A DNA stretch of 64,000 nucleotides from Zizania palustris (taxonomy: Eukaryota; Streptophyta; Magnoliopsida; Poales; Poaceae): positions 12,840,342 to 12,904,341 of the forward strand of contig JAAALK010000289.1 in the NCBI GenBank assembly GCA_019279435.1, read 5' to 3'. Under the pieces are notes generated by a model. That model saw only the letters and a list, made by a program, of their open reading frames with translations. It did no database searches and was not told the DNA's origin. Shown here in pieces: positions 1-11,574 of this stretch. How positions within the stretch are numbered: the stretch's first letter is position 1; every line of letters starts with the position of its first letter. A program made the translations under genes and the position numbers.

Positions 1-774
1 TCGACGTCCACCAAGTATACGGACCAGTCGTATAGCTTGGGGGCATCGACCTGCTCGAAGAAGTTGATTACTGAGGCGGTGGCCAGGAAGCTGGGGCCCG
101 GAGTGAAGGTGCGACCCTCGCGGAAAGAGGTTTTTCCGGTGCCGCAGGTGAGAGAGGTTGTACTATTTGAAGCCTTCTTCAAAGCCAGACTTAGGCTCCC
201 TGTAGTGGACTTCTTGACGAACGTATTGGATTTATTCCATGTAAAGCTCCCTCAACTCTCTCCCAATGCAATTGCTCGCTTGGCCATCTTTGAATGGGCC
301 ATGCGAGCCGAATGGTATGCTGGGAGAGTAGAGATCTTCGCTGCTCTCCACAAGGCCTCATGTCAGCCGAAGACGTACACTAGACACGGAGGGGAGAATA
401 TGGTTTTGGCCATTGGGAGCATAAACTTCCGGCTTGGGAAGAATTCCAAGACCGATTTCAAATGAAGGCCATCAACGACCGGTGGTACTTCGAATGGATC
501 CTTCGCTGATTCTATCTAGAGGTTGGGATGACCTCTGCCTTAGCGGGGCCCCTGGAGGATATCTTGTACCGGAGGGAGGCGGAGATCGATCCTAATCCAG
601 GTTAGCTTCTGGTACGTCTTGGGTTGTTGTACTCTGTGAGTCGACGTATGAGCATGCGCGACATAGCGGAGGAATTCATTGCCCTTCAGATTCCTCCCTT
701 GATGGGCGCCTGGCCAATCCACTTCGAGGAGAACCCGGAGGGGGGACTTCAAGAAATCCCTTCGAACACCACAT
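1..774 (+). pseudogene. Antisense ORF of element A, first coding block (Transposase_28-like)
   Basis: The frame is open from the first base of the window to the stop at 465 and continues, with breaks, to about 774. It encodes the conserved block seen in the antisense ORF of C at 37.2-37.5 kb: a VVLFEAFF-like start, DFLT..LDLF, LPQLSPN and LAIFEWAM motifs. Pfam calls this the putative gypsy-type transposon domain (Transposase_28). A second conserved stretch (RRMSMRDIAEEFIALQIPP) lies at about 645-705 in another frame. Its biochemical role is unknown; in grasses it travels with Tat-type elements as an ORF opposite to gag-pol. The true start lies left of the window. Stops at 465 and frame changes make it a pseudogene. 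A GT at 775 could be a splice donor at the same place as the intron start in C (37830). Confidence 0.75.
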
Positions 775-867
775 GTAGGCTTTCTGCATATCCTGCATCA
801 AGGTGTTTCATACACATATATCGATTTAATTTTATTGAATCAATCAAATGATATCTTATCTTTCAGC

Positions 868-1302
868 TTCGTGAATTACTTGGACTCTAGAGCAAATTGT
901 CTGAGCTGCGGAGAAGGTTCTCGTAGCCCCTACGCCTGTGGAGAAAGAGTGGAGGGTGAAGCTTGTAGGGAACTGGGAGCGATTCAACCGAGTATGGAGT
1001 GTACTCAGAGTCGAGCCCCCGACCCTTCTAGACTGGTCCGCAACGAATCAGGCTTTGAGGAAGAGGAAGGCTGAGGCTGGAACTTCTGGCCCGGTGAAGA
1101 TGCTAGTGAAGAAAGTGACCCGCTAGCCGAAGGCTCGTGCTCCTTCAAAATGACCTGTTTTGTCGACGGAGCAATCCAAAGATGAAGGCGACACGGATAT
1201 GCAGACGGCGGAGGAGTTCAAAGCTCTTCTTGCGGGGGATGATGAAGGGTCTCGGATGGAAACCGAGACCTTCATCCAAGAAGGTGCGGAGGTGGAGCCT
1301 AC
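868..1302 (+). pseudogene. Antisense ORF of element A, second coding block
   Basis: This matches in position and partly in sequence the second block of the C antisense ORF (37.92-38.2 kb); both contain a GNWERFNRVW / GSWERSNRVW-type motif (here near 968-1000). The frame is broken: overlapping short frames at 835-1074 and 938-1126 cover the block. It ends exactly where a solo LTR has inserted at 1303. Downstream sequence is acidic and low in complexity, like the matching region of C. No function can be assigned beyond membership of the antisense gene. Confidence 0.6.
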
Positions 1303-2262
1303 TGTAGGACCAAAAGTAGCGACCAAAGGGGGGTGAATGGGCGCCTAAAAATTTCTTGCTATACTATAACTTAATCCCAACACCCAACCAAACTTAACCA
1401 GACAAACAATATTAGCAAAGCAAATTACTAGTACTATAGTTGTCTAGCCTAAAGATGACCGGTGTCCTAATTAAAATGATATTAAAAATAAACTAAATAT
1501 AAATATCGCATTAAATTAAAAACACCTAGATATATTACGAAATATTTATATTGTAGTCTATAAATAAAATACTAATCAAAAGAATAAAATTTGGATCAAT
1601 CAAAAATTAATTCAGAAATAAACCTAAACTATTTTACGTAAGAACTAGGATAAAAATATTACTACGACTAATAATAATAATTTTTTTCTTTTTATATGAG
1701 CAGATTAAACAAAAAAATTTAATAAAATAATACGAGATAATTAATAAGCAAATTAAATAATAATGTCTAGCGAGTAAAAATTGTGTACGAAAATACTAAC
1801 ACAAATTTACTGTTAATTCAAAAGAAATAACTATTGATTTAATTTAAACAGGCTAAAAATAGTAGATTAAACTAACTAACCTACATCAGCTAAATCAATC
1901 ACCGGAAAAGCAATTTCGCCTTCTATTTCTGTCTGCCGTGCGAGGAAGTGACTTCACGTGCTGTCGCCGTTGCCGTGGAGATGAATTCTGCCATGGCTTT
2001 GTCACGCCATGCTGCTAGAAGCCTGTCACCGTGTGTGGGCTCCAATGCAGAGCAGAGTTGCTGCAGCGCTGACACCCGTGGGGCCCGCTCGTGGAAAAGG
2101 CAACGCCTGCTACGCCGTGGCCCGGCTGTCGCTCGCTGCCCGTGTACCTGAGTCACATGCGCCCCAGACAAGATAGGTCTTCATGTCTCTTATTTGACTT
2201 CCGTTGACAATCACTCATCACATCTGGAGTATAAAACCCATGTTCTTCAACATGGTTTCTCA
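1303..2262 (-). repeat. Solo LTR of a Sirevirus related to element D
   Basis: On the plus strand it starts TGTAGGACC and ends GGTTTCTCA, the same termini as the LTRs of element D (39437 and 45212). Five bases on each side match: CCTAC at 1298-1302 and at 2263-2267, the expected target-site duplication. No internal retroelement sequence is present, so it is a solo LTR, the usual result of recombination between the two LTRs of one element. It is 960 bp against 1488-1566 bp in D; about 500-600 bp in the middle, which in D holds the TATA box, is missing. It interrupts the antisense ORF of A. Confidence 0.9.
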
Positions 2263-2267
2263 CCTAC

Positions 2268-4517
2268 TGAAGAGAGGGGGCGAACCTGGGCAGCTAGATG
2301 TCGAAGTTGCTCCATCGAGGTGGACAGACACCCCAGTTTTTGATCAAGACGGAGTTGAGGCTGAAAGGGTTCAGACCCTAGATGTGGAGGCCTCAACTCT
2401 GGACGAAGCGGTGGTTGCTGTAGCTGAGGAAAATCTAGTCACTGTTTGAGGAAGACTTCACTCAGATGTTTTAGCCTTGGAGTAGTCCTGTGCTTGTCTG
2501 ACAACAAGGTGTCATAGGTATATCTCAACCAAAGCTTGTTTCACTTTATTTTACCTACAACATTTAAATAATAGCATATACCTTTGAATTTACGGAATCA
2601 GCTCCGGTGGAGGTAGCCCCGGCTAAGGAGGTGGTCTCAGAGCTTGAGACAGCTTCGACATCGTTGACGACCTCAGCGCAGGAGATAGCTACGACATTGG
2701 AAGTGGCTCTGATGCAAAAGTCAACTCCGGCATAGGAGACGACTCCGAAGCAGGCGATGGTCCTGGCAAGGGCAAAGGTAAATCTTGGTCGATGACTACT
2801 GCTATAGCGGGGTTGACTCCGTTGGAGTCGACTGATGGAGGCCAGTCGACAGAAGCTTCAAAAGATGCTTCTCTTCGCTCCGGCCCTTATCCCACCGACG
2901 ATGATCAGAGTGGCTTAACAAGGCTCTCTCTTCTAGCACCTTTTCATGAAAGGAGGACAGCGCTTCAGACTCTACTAGAACCTCTAGCTTGAGCTAGTCG
3001 AGAAGTAGGGGAGACCGAATTGGTCTCCATCATAGACAAGGCCTAAAGGTCGGAGTTGGACGCCGCCCTTGAACAGGCAGCTTACCAGGTAAGAAGCACC
3101 TGTAAAAGTTAGTTTTATCCGAAATATATATAACATACTCATCTCGCTTTTCTTTTCCTTTTGTCAGCACATTGTTTTAGCTCGTGTAGCTGGTGTTTCC
3201 AATGAGCGCGAATGCAACCGGCTCAAAGAGAAGGTGACGACTCTCCAAGAGAGCCTTGTTGACTCCGAGAACTGGGCCTCGAGCTTGGAGGAGATAGCTC
3301 ATGCAGAGCTGAGCGCAAAGCCAAAGGCGGAAGCTGCAAAGGAAGAGCTTGTGGCTTAGTGGGTGGTGCTCCGAACGAAGTCGAAAGGATTCGAGAGGAG
3401 CAAGTAGCCTCCGAAGCTGAAGCTGTAAGGCTTTGGGAAGAGCGTTAACTTTAGCTGACAACGTTAGGCTGCTGCTTGGGCAGAAGACTATCCTCATGAT
3501 GAAGACGGCTCAGCTCACAACTTTGATCCGTGACATGCAGCACTCGACTGAGACCTTGGTTGCGGAGAAGACAAAGTGTGACAACATAGCCTCTGAGACC
3601 ATGGACGTCCTTCGGGCCGTCTTGGAATATTTCGGGACGGCTTGCTCCTCTTCGTCGTCAGCCAATGATATTTTTATTCGGAAGTTGAAGATGATCCAAG
3701 CGATGGTGAAGATGATGAAGACTTCGGGTACTCAGTATGGAGAGATCTCCGGACAAGTAGCCCCTCTCAGAGTACTTCGCCACTTCAAGGACATCAGGAT
3801 TTCTATTTCGCCGGATCCCAGAGTAGCCCCTGCCAGCTTTGCTAGTGACTAGCTATTGACCCCTTCACCTGACGTAGTCATAGCTTGGGAGGATTTTCAA
3901 GCATCCTGGAAAGCTGAAGGCTGAATGGCGGTTAAGACATGGATCGATGAAGGCCACTATCAAAAGCAAGTGTGGACGCTGCCTTGGACTAGCATGCCTC
4001 CTCTGGACCCGAAGTTTTAGCTGTCCTTAGGGTAATATTATGTAAAAACCTTGTATTTTTGTATTTCTTTGAATGAAAAAGAGTTATTTGGAAATGTTTT
4101 TAGGATTTCCCACATATTTTGGATGATGATCTTGAAGTGTTAGAGGTTAACGAAGGGCTCCGTCAACAGTGGGCTACCTTCGAAGCCTTAAGGCCTCACA
4201 GGCGTCCTCGATTTTCTATTCCTCGAGGGAGCCATGGAGAGGTTGTACCAGAAATTTGTAAAGAAGTACTAGCTTACTTTAAGGAGGAAAAGGGGGAAAA
4301 GGCGGAAGTCATAAATTTAGCATCTTCATCTTCGGAGGACTTCAACTGGTTCGAATAGGAGTGGTTTAGCGAAGACCAAGCGAAGACCAGCCCCGAACGA
4401 CTTCGGACCTGGGCTAAACTACAGCAAGAACAAAAGGACTTTAGGGCATCGAAGAAAGGGAAGCAGATTAAACGTAAAGTTCTGAAGACTCCAGTGTCAG
4501 GAACAAGTCGCCCTTAA
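2268..4517 (+). pseudogene. Antisense ORF of element A, remaining exons (coiled-coil and tail)
   Basis: The antisense gene resumes after the solo LTR. The pieces at 2268-2449, 2600-3090, 3167-3850 and 4119-4358 correspond in order to those of element C at 38.2-39.4 and 46.7-47.9 kb. Shared features include a LAPF.ER..LQTLLEPLA-type stretch (about 2930-2990), a heptad-rich region, a TLEYFGT/VLEYFGT motif near 3620, and the RRPRFSIPRG / VLAYFKEEK motifs at 4200-4290. Pyrimidine tracts ending in AG occur before the piece at about 3167, so introns are likely. Stops and frameshifts interrupt it. It is expected to be a non-enzymatic structural protein; function unknown. Confidence 0.6.
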
Positions 4518-4894
4518 AGTTCTGAAGACTTCGAATATAGTCTTAGGGATTGAAGGGGTCTTCGTTTTCTTCTTGGCTTGGACACTGTTTTTTCATAATG
4601 TAATATAATTGATTGAGTAATATAAACCAAAATGCTTCGAACTTGTGCCTTTACCTCCTAGCCCCTCTTTGAGGGCGAGTGTCTTCGATTATCAAGCGAA
4701 GACGGTCGCACACAATGATTGTCATGCCTGCTAAGTGCACAATTTTAATAAGGTTTTTGATTTTAGATGCTCGGAGCCCCTATTGTATTGAATAAGAATT
4801 CGGAACTAGTGGTTTGAAATTCGAGTAGATGGTCGTTATGGACCTCGTAGGGCTCTTCGAACCTAAAGGTCTGGAGTCCATCAACGGTAGCTTA

Positions 4895-5150
4895 GTACTC
4901 TTTTCCAGATGATTTCAAGCCAATGGCTTGGAATCCGTGTATTTTGATCGCCTTCGACTCTTTTTACGGATGCTTTCCAGCCGATGGCTCAAAATCCATA
5001 TATTTTGGTCACCTTTGACTCTGTTTACGGATGCTTTCAAGATGATTGCTCATAATCAGTATATTTTGGTCGCCTTCAACTCTTTTTACGGATGTTTTCA
5101 AGCCAATGGCTTGGAATCCGTTTTTCATGGTACTTTCGCACCTTGACGGA
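4895..5150. repeat. 61-bp tandem repeat in element A
   Basis: About four degenerate copies with a period of 61 bp. Marker positions of the recurring GACTCTTTTTACGGATG phrase are about 4956, 5017 and 5078. The block sits between the end of the antisense ORF and the end of integrase, the same position as the tandem repeats in elements B and C. Confidence 0.8.
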
Positions 5151-5333
5151 TGCTTCGAACCGGTGGCTCGAAATCCATTGATTGGGTTCGAATGAATAAT
5201 ACTTACCTCCGCAATCAGCTCTGTTCCCCAAGTGCATCCACTAGGGGTAGGAATCATCTTGAGAAGCATGGATTATTTGAACCACATGCTTTATTCATTT
5301 AGAAAGGTGCTTACAATCTGTTACAAGGAGCCC

Positions 5334-6600
5334 CTAAGCGAAATAACATTTAAGGTACTCCACATGCCATGCATGTTTTAATTCCCCACCTTCTAAATTA
5401 GCTAATTTAAAAGATCCGGGGTCTCCCGAACGCAAGATGATATATAGTCCATACCATTTATTTCCTAATTTTCCCGGAGCAATTATGCTTCATAATACTA
5501 AATGGCCCGGCTTAAGTTCAATAAGATTTATTTTTGGGTCATACCAAGTCTTCGTTTGATGCTGGTACTTCGTTAAATTGGCAATAACTCGAAGCCTTGT
5601 TTCTTTAGTCATGTCCAGCGAAGCCTGTCTTTCATTGTCAAGATCTAGTTCGATGGTGCAGAGGGAACCTCCTTTAAGCTCTGTCAGCATCATGGCTTCA
5701 TCTCCGAATAATTACCAGAAAGGGGTAAACCCTATAGACCTTGCCTGAGTGGTCCGGATGGACCACAAAATCTTCGGAAGTTCCTCAGTCCATGGCCCCT
5801 TCGCCAATCCTACTATCCTTCGATTTAAGCCTGATAAGATATTACCATTGGCTCGCTCGACAGCTCCGTTGGATTGGGGATGATGGACAACTACAAAGCA
5901 CATTTGGATACCAAGACCTTCGCAAAATTCTCTGAAAGGTTCGGCATCGAACTGAGTGCCATTGTCAATTGTAAGCTACCTAGGTACTTCGAATCTACAA
6001 ATAATATTTTTCTAGAAAATTTTTGCACATTCTTGGAAGTGATAGCAGTCAGAGGTTCTGCTTCGGCTCACTTAGAAAAATATTCAATCACTACCACTTC
6101 AAATTTCAGGCTGCCTTTTGCCATTTGGAAGGGGCCAATGAGATCCATTCCCCGCCGGGCCATTGGCCATACCTGAGTTATAACTTGAAGAGGTGTTGGT
6201 GGATGATGACTCCGTCTTCCCATCCATTGACAACCCTGGCAAGTACAGACTAAAGACTCCGCATTAGCTACTATAGTAGGCCAATAGAGCCCTTGGCAAA
6301 GTGTTTTGCCTTCTAAAGCCTGAGGGGCTAGATGGCTACCACATAGGCCTTCATGAATTTCTCGAAAAATGTCTTGACCTTCGGATTGGGAGATACATCG
6401 GAGTAAGGGAGAATAGACTCTGGCCTTGTATAAAATACCATTGATAATATGATAGTTCTGAACCCTTAACTGTAATCTTGATAGCTTTGGGCCTTCAGGC
6501 AAATTGGCTTCGTCTTGCAATAAATCCATAATTGCGCTCCACCAATAACTACTTGGTATGCAAAGTACCTCAATAGGAGAGAGTTGTGGCTCCTAAGGGG
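5334..6600 (-). pseudogene. Integrase of element A, decayed
   Basis: The ends of pieces at 6529-6068, 5903-5712 and 5693-5490 together match the C integrase at 48965-50100. The first piece carries the H2C2-type zinc-binding region (HEGLCGSHLAP, then CQGCQW) and the first catalytic region (GMDLIGPF). The second holds HHPQSNGAVERANGN with the catalytic Glu. The third is the C-terminal domain. The segment between them, which should hold the second catalytic Asp, is frame-broken. The protein would insert the DNA copy into the genome. The terminal stop (5334-5336) aligns with that of C (48965-48967). Confidence 0.85.
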
Positions 6601-7167
6601 AGGCAAGTTCTTCCTAAAAAGCCCCTTCCGGGATGTCTAGGGCTCCGGCTGCTGCTTGCAAGTTATCTGCCCGTGGGATGCTCCGAATAGAAATCCATTT
6701 AAATGCTGCTTCGGTCTTGCGGAATTATGCCAAATATTTAGCAAGTTGTGGATGTCGAACTTGAAAGCTTTTATCAACGTGCCCTACAACAATCTGAGAT
6801 TATGTTTTTATAACAAATCTTGCGACACCAAGTGTGTGCGCTTTGCGAAGCCCAAGTAGGATCCTTTCGTACTCCGCAATATTATTGGTGGACTTAAAGT
6901 TGAGCCTTGCGGATTACATTGCTTATTGCCATGAAGGTGAAATTATGACCTCTCTAGCGCCTACTCCGAATGCTTGAAAAGCTCCATCAATATATATGGT
7001 CCATACACATTCATTTGATTGTTCTGGAGTCATACTACAGATGGAGTCCACTCCACTACAAAATCAGCTAGCACCTGTGATTTGATGGATGTTCTTGCTA
7101 TGAAGGAAATACCAAAGGGGGCTAGATCGACAACAAATTTCCCAATTCTCCCCGTGGAATCTTTGCT
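6601..7167 (-). pseudogene. Second (archaeal-type) RNase H region of element A, decayed
   Basis: By alignment to C (50.1-50.7 kb) this stretch carries the extra RNase H that marks Tat elements. A recognisable phrase is LLGLRKAHTLGVARFVIK, read on the minus strand near 6870-6815. No long frame survives. In C the matching Arg codon after GL is a stop (50495-50497), while here it is still CGC. Confidence 0.6.
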
Positions 7168-8301
7168 TCAAAGCATATCTCCAAGAGGGTAAGAAATTGG
7201 TACAATTACATTACGCACCAGAAAATAATGTCGCAATTTCCTCGAAGCCATTAACAAGGCATAAGTAAATTTCTCGAGCTCGGCGTACCGAGTTTTGGCT
7301 CCGTATAAAGCTTTTGATAAAAAGTATATCAGATTTTTCACCAACTTCCTGTTGAAATCCACTTCTCGAACAAGGACTGCACTGACAACGGAGCCTGTGG
7401 CTGCAAGATAGAGAAGAAGAGTTTCATACGCGAGGGGCACAGTAAGCGTTGCGAGATTGCCGAGATAGTCCTTGATTTCATCGAAGCTCTTTTGGCACTC
7501 GGGTGTCCAGGCAAAATCTTCGGACCCCTTCAAAGCATTGAATATTGGGAGGCTCCACTCTGCGGACATTGCCAAAAATCTACTAAGCGCCGCAAGGCGT
7601 CCGGTGAGCTTTTGAACTTGCTTCAAATTTTCCGACGGAGCTATCCTTTGCAATGCACTTATCTGCGTTGGGCTAGCTTCGATCCCTCTACTCGAAACTA
7701 AATACCCTAACAACTTTCTTGCTTTATCCCGAAGATACATTTCTTGGGGTTGAGGTGAACTCCACATGCTCGAAGGGTCTCAACAGTTTCTGCTAAGTCT
7801 ACACTATGTTGGTGCTTCAAAGCACTCTTATTACAATGTCATCCATATAGGCCTCAACATTGCGACCTATCTGGTGACCTAGAGCCTTAGTAATTAATCT
7901 TGAAAAAGTTGCCCCAGCATTTGTTAAGCCGAAGGGCATTCTGACATAACAAAAAACTCCCGAAGGAGTTATGAAGCTTGTCTTGGCTTCATCTTCACGT
8001 TTTAACCATATTTGATGATATCCAGAGTACACGTCGAGGAATCTCAAAAGTTCAGAGCCGGGTGTAGAGTTGACAAGTTGATCAATGCGGGGCATGGGGT
8101 AGGGGTTACATGGGCATGCTTTAATCAAAGATGTGAAGTCAATGCACATGCGCCATTTGCCGGAGGCCATTTTCTTGACAAAGACGGGGTTAGCAAACCA
8201 CTCTATGTGGGCCACCTCCCTAATGATCCCAACCTTTAATAAATTTCAACCTCCGCTTTGGCAAGATCTGCTCTTTCTATTGAAAACTTGCGGAGCCCCT
8301 A
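7168..8301 (-). pseudogene. Reverse transcriptase and RNase H of element A
   Basis: The piece at 8215-7817 holds the RT palm: MCIDFTSL, PYPMPRIDQLV, GYHQIWL, MPFGLTNAGATFS and the catalytic AYMDDIVI. A frameshift near 7820 moves into the next piece, 7767-7168, with the thumb (LLGYLVSSRGIEASPTQI), connection and the first RNase H (QKSFDEIKDYL to YALLMASRKLRHYF). Upstream, a TAG at 8299-8301 aligns with the TAG at 51953-51955 of C. A one-base loss near 8245 relative to C also breaks the frame. Inactive. Confidence 0.88.
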
Positions 8302-8460
8302 GCGAACAGGTCAAACCCTTGGGTTGACGAGCAGGCTGTGCTCGATAATGCTTCGGTCGACTCCAGGAATATCTTCGTCTGACCAGGCAAAGACATCCAG
8401 ATTGTCTTTAACTACTTCTTCGAGAGAAGTGGAAATTTCTAGAGGCAATTCCTTGCCAAA

Positions 8461-9139
8461 CTAGATGGGATAGTCTTTGCGGTCCTTGACAATGATCTTC
8501 GTTACAGCTTTACCTTTGGGGCTTGGCTTGAGGGAGCAAATCTTCGAGGGGTCTCTTGACGTGGAAGTGTTCTCCGAATGATCTTGCACATTATTTACCT
8601 GCCTGGAATCAAGAGGTGGGCCATGGTCATACTCCGCCCTCCGTGCTACAGCTTTGTCACCAAGGACCACAAGTACTCCTCCTTGCGTAGGCATTTTCAG
8701 GCATAAGTAATTGTGATGTGCAACAACTCTGAACTGGTTCAACATTCCCCTTCTTAAGATAACATTATAAGCATAAGGGGCGTCAACAACATCAAAAATC
8801 ACTTTCTCCGATCTAGCCAGGTGCCCCTCTCTAAAGGCGACCTCGAGGCCTATTTGGACGAGGGCATCAAGAGGAGGGTCTGTGAAGCTTTGAAGTGGAC
8901 GAGATGCTAGAATTAAATGCTTCTATGGGATGCACAATTGATGGAAGGCCTAGACAAAGATAATGTCCACGAAGCTTCCACCATCAACCAACACTCGCTA
9001 GACCTCTATTTCTGCAATGTCAGCTATAATAACAAGAGGGTCTGCATGGGGGAATTTAATTCCAGGTGCATTAGCTGTGGAGAAGGATATGGGCACATGA
9101 GACCACTCAGGCATTTCAGCGGCCGACGAGGAGGTCCCA
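8461..9139 (-). pseudogene. Aspartic protease region of element A
   Basis: The piece at 8802-8461 matches the C protease downstream half (FDVVDAPYAYN.ILRRGMLNQF, HHNYLCLKMPTQGG). The active-site side lies in broken frames just upstream (8900-9140), where plus-strand text is the complement of a region like the DGGTSADILF of C. Such retroviral-type proteases cut the gag-pol precursor as dimers. Dead here. Confidence 0.7.
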
Positions 9140-10708
9140 TTATGCCCTACTTTGCGTATATATTCCCTCTACTAACGCTTCGAAATGCCTCTTAGGGTCA
9201 CTTCTCTGGAGATGGGCAGGACTACCAGTTTGGCGCGGTCTTTGTTGTCCTCTTGCTTTGGAGGTGGCGTAACACTGGCCACCGAAGGTTGTATTGGAGC
9301 TTCGAAACTGTCCACACGTCCGACAGCCTTCACCGTCTCTGAACATGTTGCGGGAGGAGCTCGGTCAGTAGTGCCTCGACCAGAGCTCCTCTCGAGATAC
9401 TCGCTTTGTAGAGATAATATGGACTTGCATGCATTAGTAGCATGGCTTCAGTTTTTTCCATGCACACAACAGAAGAAGGCCTAGCCTCGGCCATCCGGCT
9501 TCCCTGGCAGCCTTGAGCTGCTGACCTTGTTGCCATGAGCGTGTGGATACTTAGGTAGAAATTTCGATGTAGAAGGGGCAATATTTAGAACCTCGGAGCG
9601 AGGATGCTTTCGTCATGTTCGTCCATCATGCTGATTATTGTCGAAGGAGAATACTTGTGGTGGACTTGAAGTCTTCGGTTCAACTTTGAATTCTTAGAGG
9701 ACGGTTGAAGAAGACGAAGCAGTCCTCCAAAGCCATCCTTCTTTCGACTTGGCATATTGCTCGAAGTAGGCCATTAACTACGCTACTAACGAAATACTCT
9801 TCCAGTGAAGCTTGTCGAGGAGGCCTGCATTGGTGACACCTTCGTGCGCTGCATCAACAACGGATGATGCAGACAACACCTATATCTGAGACTTCGTATG
9901 AGCGAAGTGCTTGAAGAATTGTCGTAGAGTTTCTCTGGGCTGCTGCTTCACTTTAAAAAGACTCCCTACAGACATCAGGGGCACGAAGGTCCCTTGAAAA
10001 TTTCTCACAAATCTTTTCCTCAACTGCTCCCAGGACTTAATTGATCCTGGTTTTAAGGATCAGAACCAACGAAGAGCTACCCCTTCGAGCGCAAGGGGGA
10101 AACACTTAGCCATCATGTCTCGAACCCCTCCACTGGCTTCAATTGCAAGAGCATAAGAGCGGGAGAATTCTCCAAGGTCTTCCTCTCCGGAATACTTGCA
10201 TAGCTTTGAAGCTCTAAACTTAGGGTTGAAGCACACCTTTTGCAAGTCTAGGTGCAGCGGAGATTCATCATCGAAGGAAGCATTCTCGGTGCTTCTCTGG
10301 ATCTCAAAGGCTTCAGGGTAGTAAATAGGGTCATCGTCTTGAGGCACCTCCGGGATGATGGGGCTAGCCTGAGGGTGAAGCCTGTCAGTAGCTTCCTACC
10401 TCCACTTTTCTACCTCGACCTGAAGCCGAGCCATCTGGGCCGCCACGTCATCTGGATGTCTTTTATTTCCTCTAGAGGGGCCCTCTGGGTGTTAAGAATG
10501 GATGAAGTTAGTTCGGAGCACAGACGAAGCCACAGGAGAGTCTCCGTATGCTCGAGGATGAGTGTTTACTTTGTGAGATTGAGGTGGAGGGACCACGGAG
10601 GGTCCTCCGACCTCGGTGGTATTCGAATAACCCTAACTAGAGGTCCGAGAAGACCTTCGGAGGCATGGCTGTAAGAAAGGATTGGTAGAGAACGAAGTTT
10701 TCGTACTA
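9140..10708 (-). pseudogene. Gag of element A, decayed
   Basis: Piece 10347-10060 carries the gag start of the capsid-like core: LQKVCFNPKFRASKLCKYSGEEDLGEFSRSYA and KCFPLALEGVALRWF, the Retrotrans_gag family. Downstream the core continues in broken frames (10060-9700). A zinc-knuckle-like CCVHG segment lies near 9455-9480. The N-terminal part (10348-10708) is frame-broken. Compared with C, A keeps a run of five C in the KCFPLAL codons (about 10090) where C has four. Gag would form the particle that packages element RNA. Confidence 0.8.
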
Positions 10709-10729
10709 GGTTCCCCACGGAAGGCGCCA
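10709..10729 (-). other. Primer-binding site of element A
   Basis: Read on the minus strand this starts TGGCGCC, two bases after the LTR edge, and ends GGGGAACC. It matches the PBS of C (54511-54531) except at one position. The first nine bases (TGGCGCCTT here, TGGCGCCGT in C) suggest pairing with the 3' end of a cellular tRNA ending GGCGCCA; the tRNA identity is not established. Confidence 0.75.
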
Positions 10730-10731
10730 AC

Positions 10732-11256
10732 TATTGGCGTAAAAGACTACGCTAATAAATTTAGAGAACTTGAAAAACTAACAAATGAAGTATTTGAATA
10801 TGAGGACAATTCCAAGCCTTCGAATTGGATATTAGCTTGAGATAGTTCGAACTGTGCATTGAATATCTGAGTATTCGATACCCCTTATAGAGGGAAGAGG
10901 GGTATTTATAGACGAAATACATTAGGAAAAGACTCCTTTACACTCTAATTACAACCGACTTAGAAGATGCTGTTTAATATCTTTCATTAGGTTAAAAGGG
11001 TAATAGACTAATTTAATAGTGAGAAAATAATCCTTCTGGCCTTGCTGGTAGTACTCCTTCGGGTAAAGAGGCTACATGATTCTTCATCACGCCGAAGCCT
11101 TTGCGGAGGCGTTCATTGTAGAAGGCTCCAAATACAGTGAAACCTTGATGCTTTAAGTCCTCCAAAGATCAAAGCTTCTAACTTCATTTCTTCTTCTGAC
11201 TGTGTTGATGTAGATGTTTTCTTAATACCCGGAGGATGAAATATTTCCCCCCAACA
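10732..11256 (-). repeat. 5' LTR of element A (525 bp)
   Basis: On the plus strand it runs from TATTGGCG (a decayed TGTTGGCG) to CCCCAACA. It shares both ends and internal phrases with the C LTRs. A TATA box lies on the minus strand at 10903-10910 (TATAAATA), in the expected place for starting gag-pol transcription leftwards. The neighbouring bases to the right belong to the gag of element F. Confidence 0.85.
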
Positions 11257-11261
11257 ACGTG

Positions 11262-11511
11262 CAGTTCGTAGGTGCTAGACCCTATCAAACTCATTGTGAC
11301 TCAAACTGATGAACAATATGTTTCTTGCCTTGCTATTACAATCGTATTGTTCCTTCTCAGCCTGAGTGGTGCGAGTTTCAGGGATCACATATCGGAAATC
11401 AACAATGTCCCATATAGCACATCCTTGGCTTAGTAGATAAGACTCCATGCACACCTTCCAATAGGAAAAATCACGACCATCAAACACCGGAATCTTGATA
11501 TTCTTGTCCAT
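11262..11511 (-). pseudogene. Gag fragment of copia element F
   Basis: MDKNIKIPVFDGRDFSYWK is the typical start of plant copia gag (DUF4219 then UBN2), followed by MESYLLSQG, IWDIV and ARNILFISLSHNEFDRV. The start codon lies 50 bases after the PBS of F. An in-frame TAG (11275-11277) comes just before HLRTAR. The frame is then cut at 11261 by the edge of the element A LTR, showing that A inserted into this gag. The remainder of F lies left of the window. Confidence 0.88.
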
Positions 11512-11560
11512 ATCGCCAAAAGATCACAAAACCGGTTAATGTCAACTAGTGATCTAATCG

Positions 11561-11572
11561 GCTCTGATACCA
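11561..11572 (-). other. Primer-binding site of element F
   Basis: Minus-strand TGGTATCAGAGC, the classic initiator tRNA-Met PBS of plant copia elements, two bases from the LTR edge at 11575. Confidence 0.92.
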
Positions 11573-11574
11573 AT

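Larger units (their letters stand above)
1..11256 (-). mobile_element. Element A: Tat-type Ty3/gypsy retrotransposon, partial and decayed
   Basis: Gag-pol reads on the minus strand and an antisense ORF reads on the plus strand near the left edge. Visible order on the minus strand is 5' LTR (10732-11256), PBS, gag, protease, RT-RNase H, second RNase H, integrase (ending about 5334), a tandem-repeat block, then the antisense ORF. This order, with a second RNase H before integrase and an extra antisense ORF, is that of the plant Tat lineage (RIRE2/Grande/Retand group). The 3' LTR would lie left of the window. Many stops and frameshifts make it inactive. It is clearly related to element C, with which RT and integrase segments align closely. 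Its right flank is the gag of copia element F, so A inserted into F; the candidate TSD on this side is ACGTG (11257-11261), and its partner is outside the window. Confidence 0.88.
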
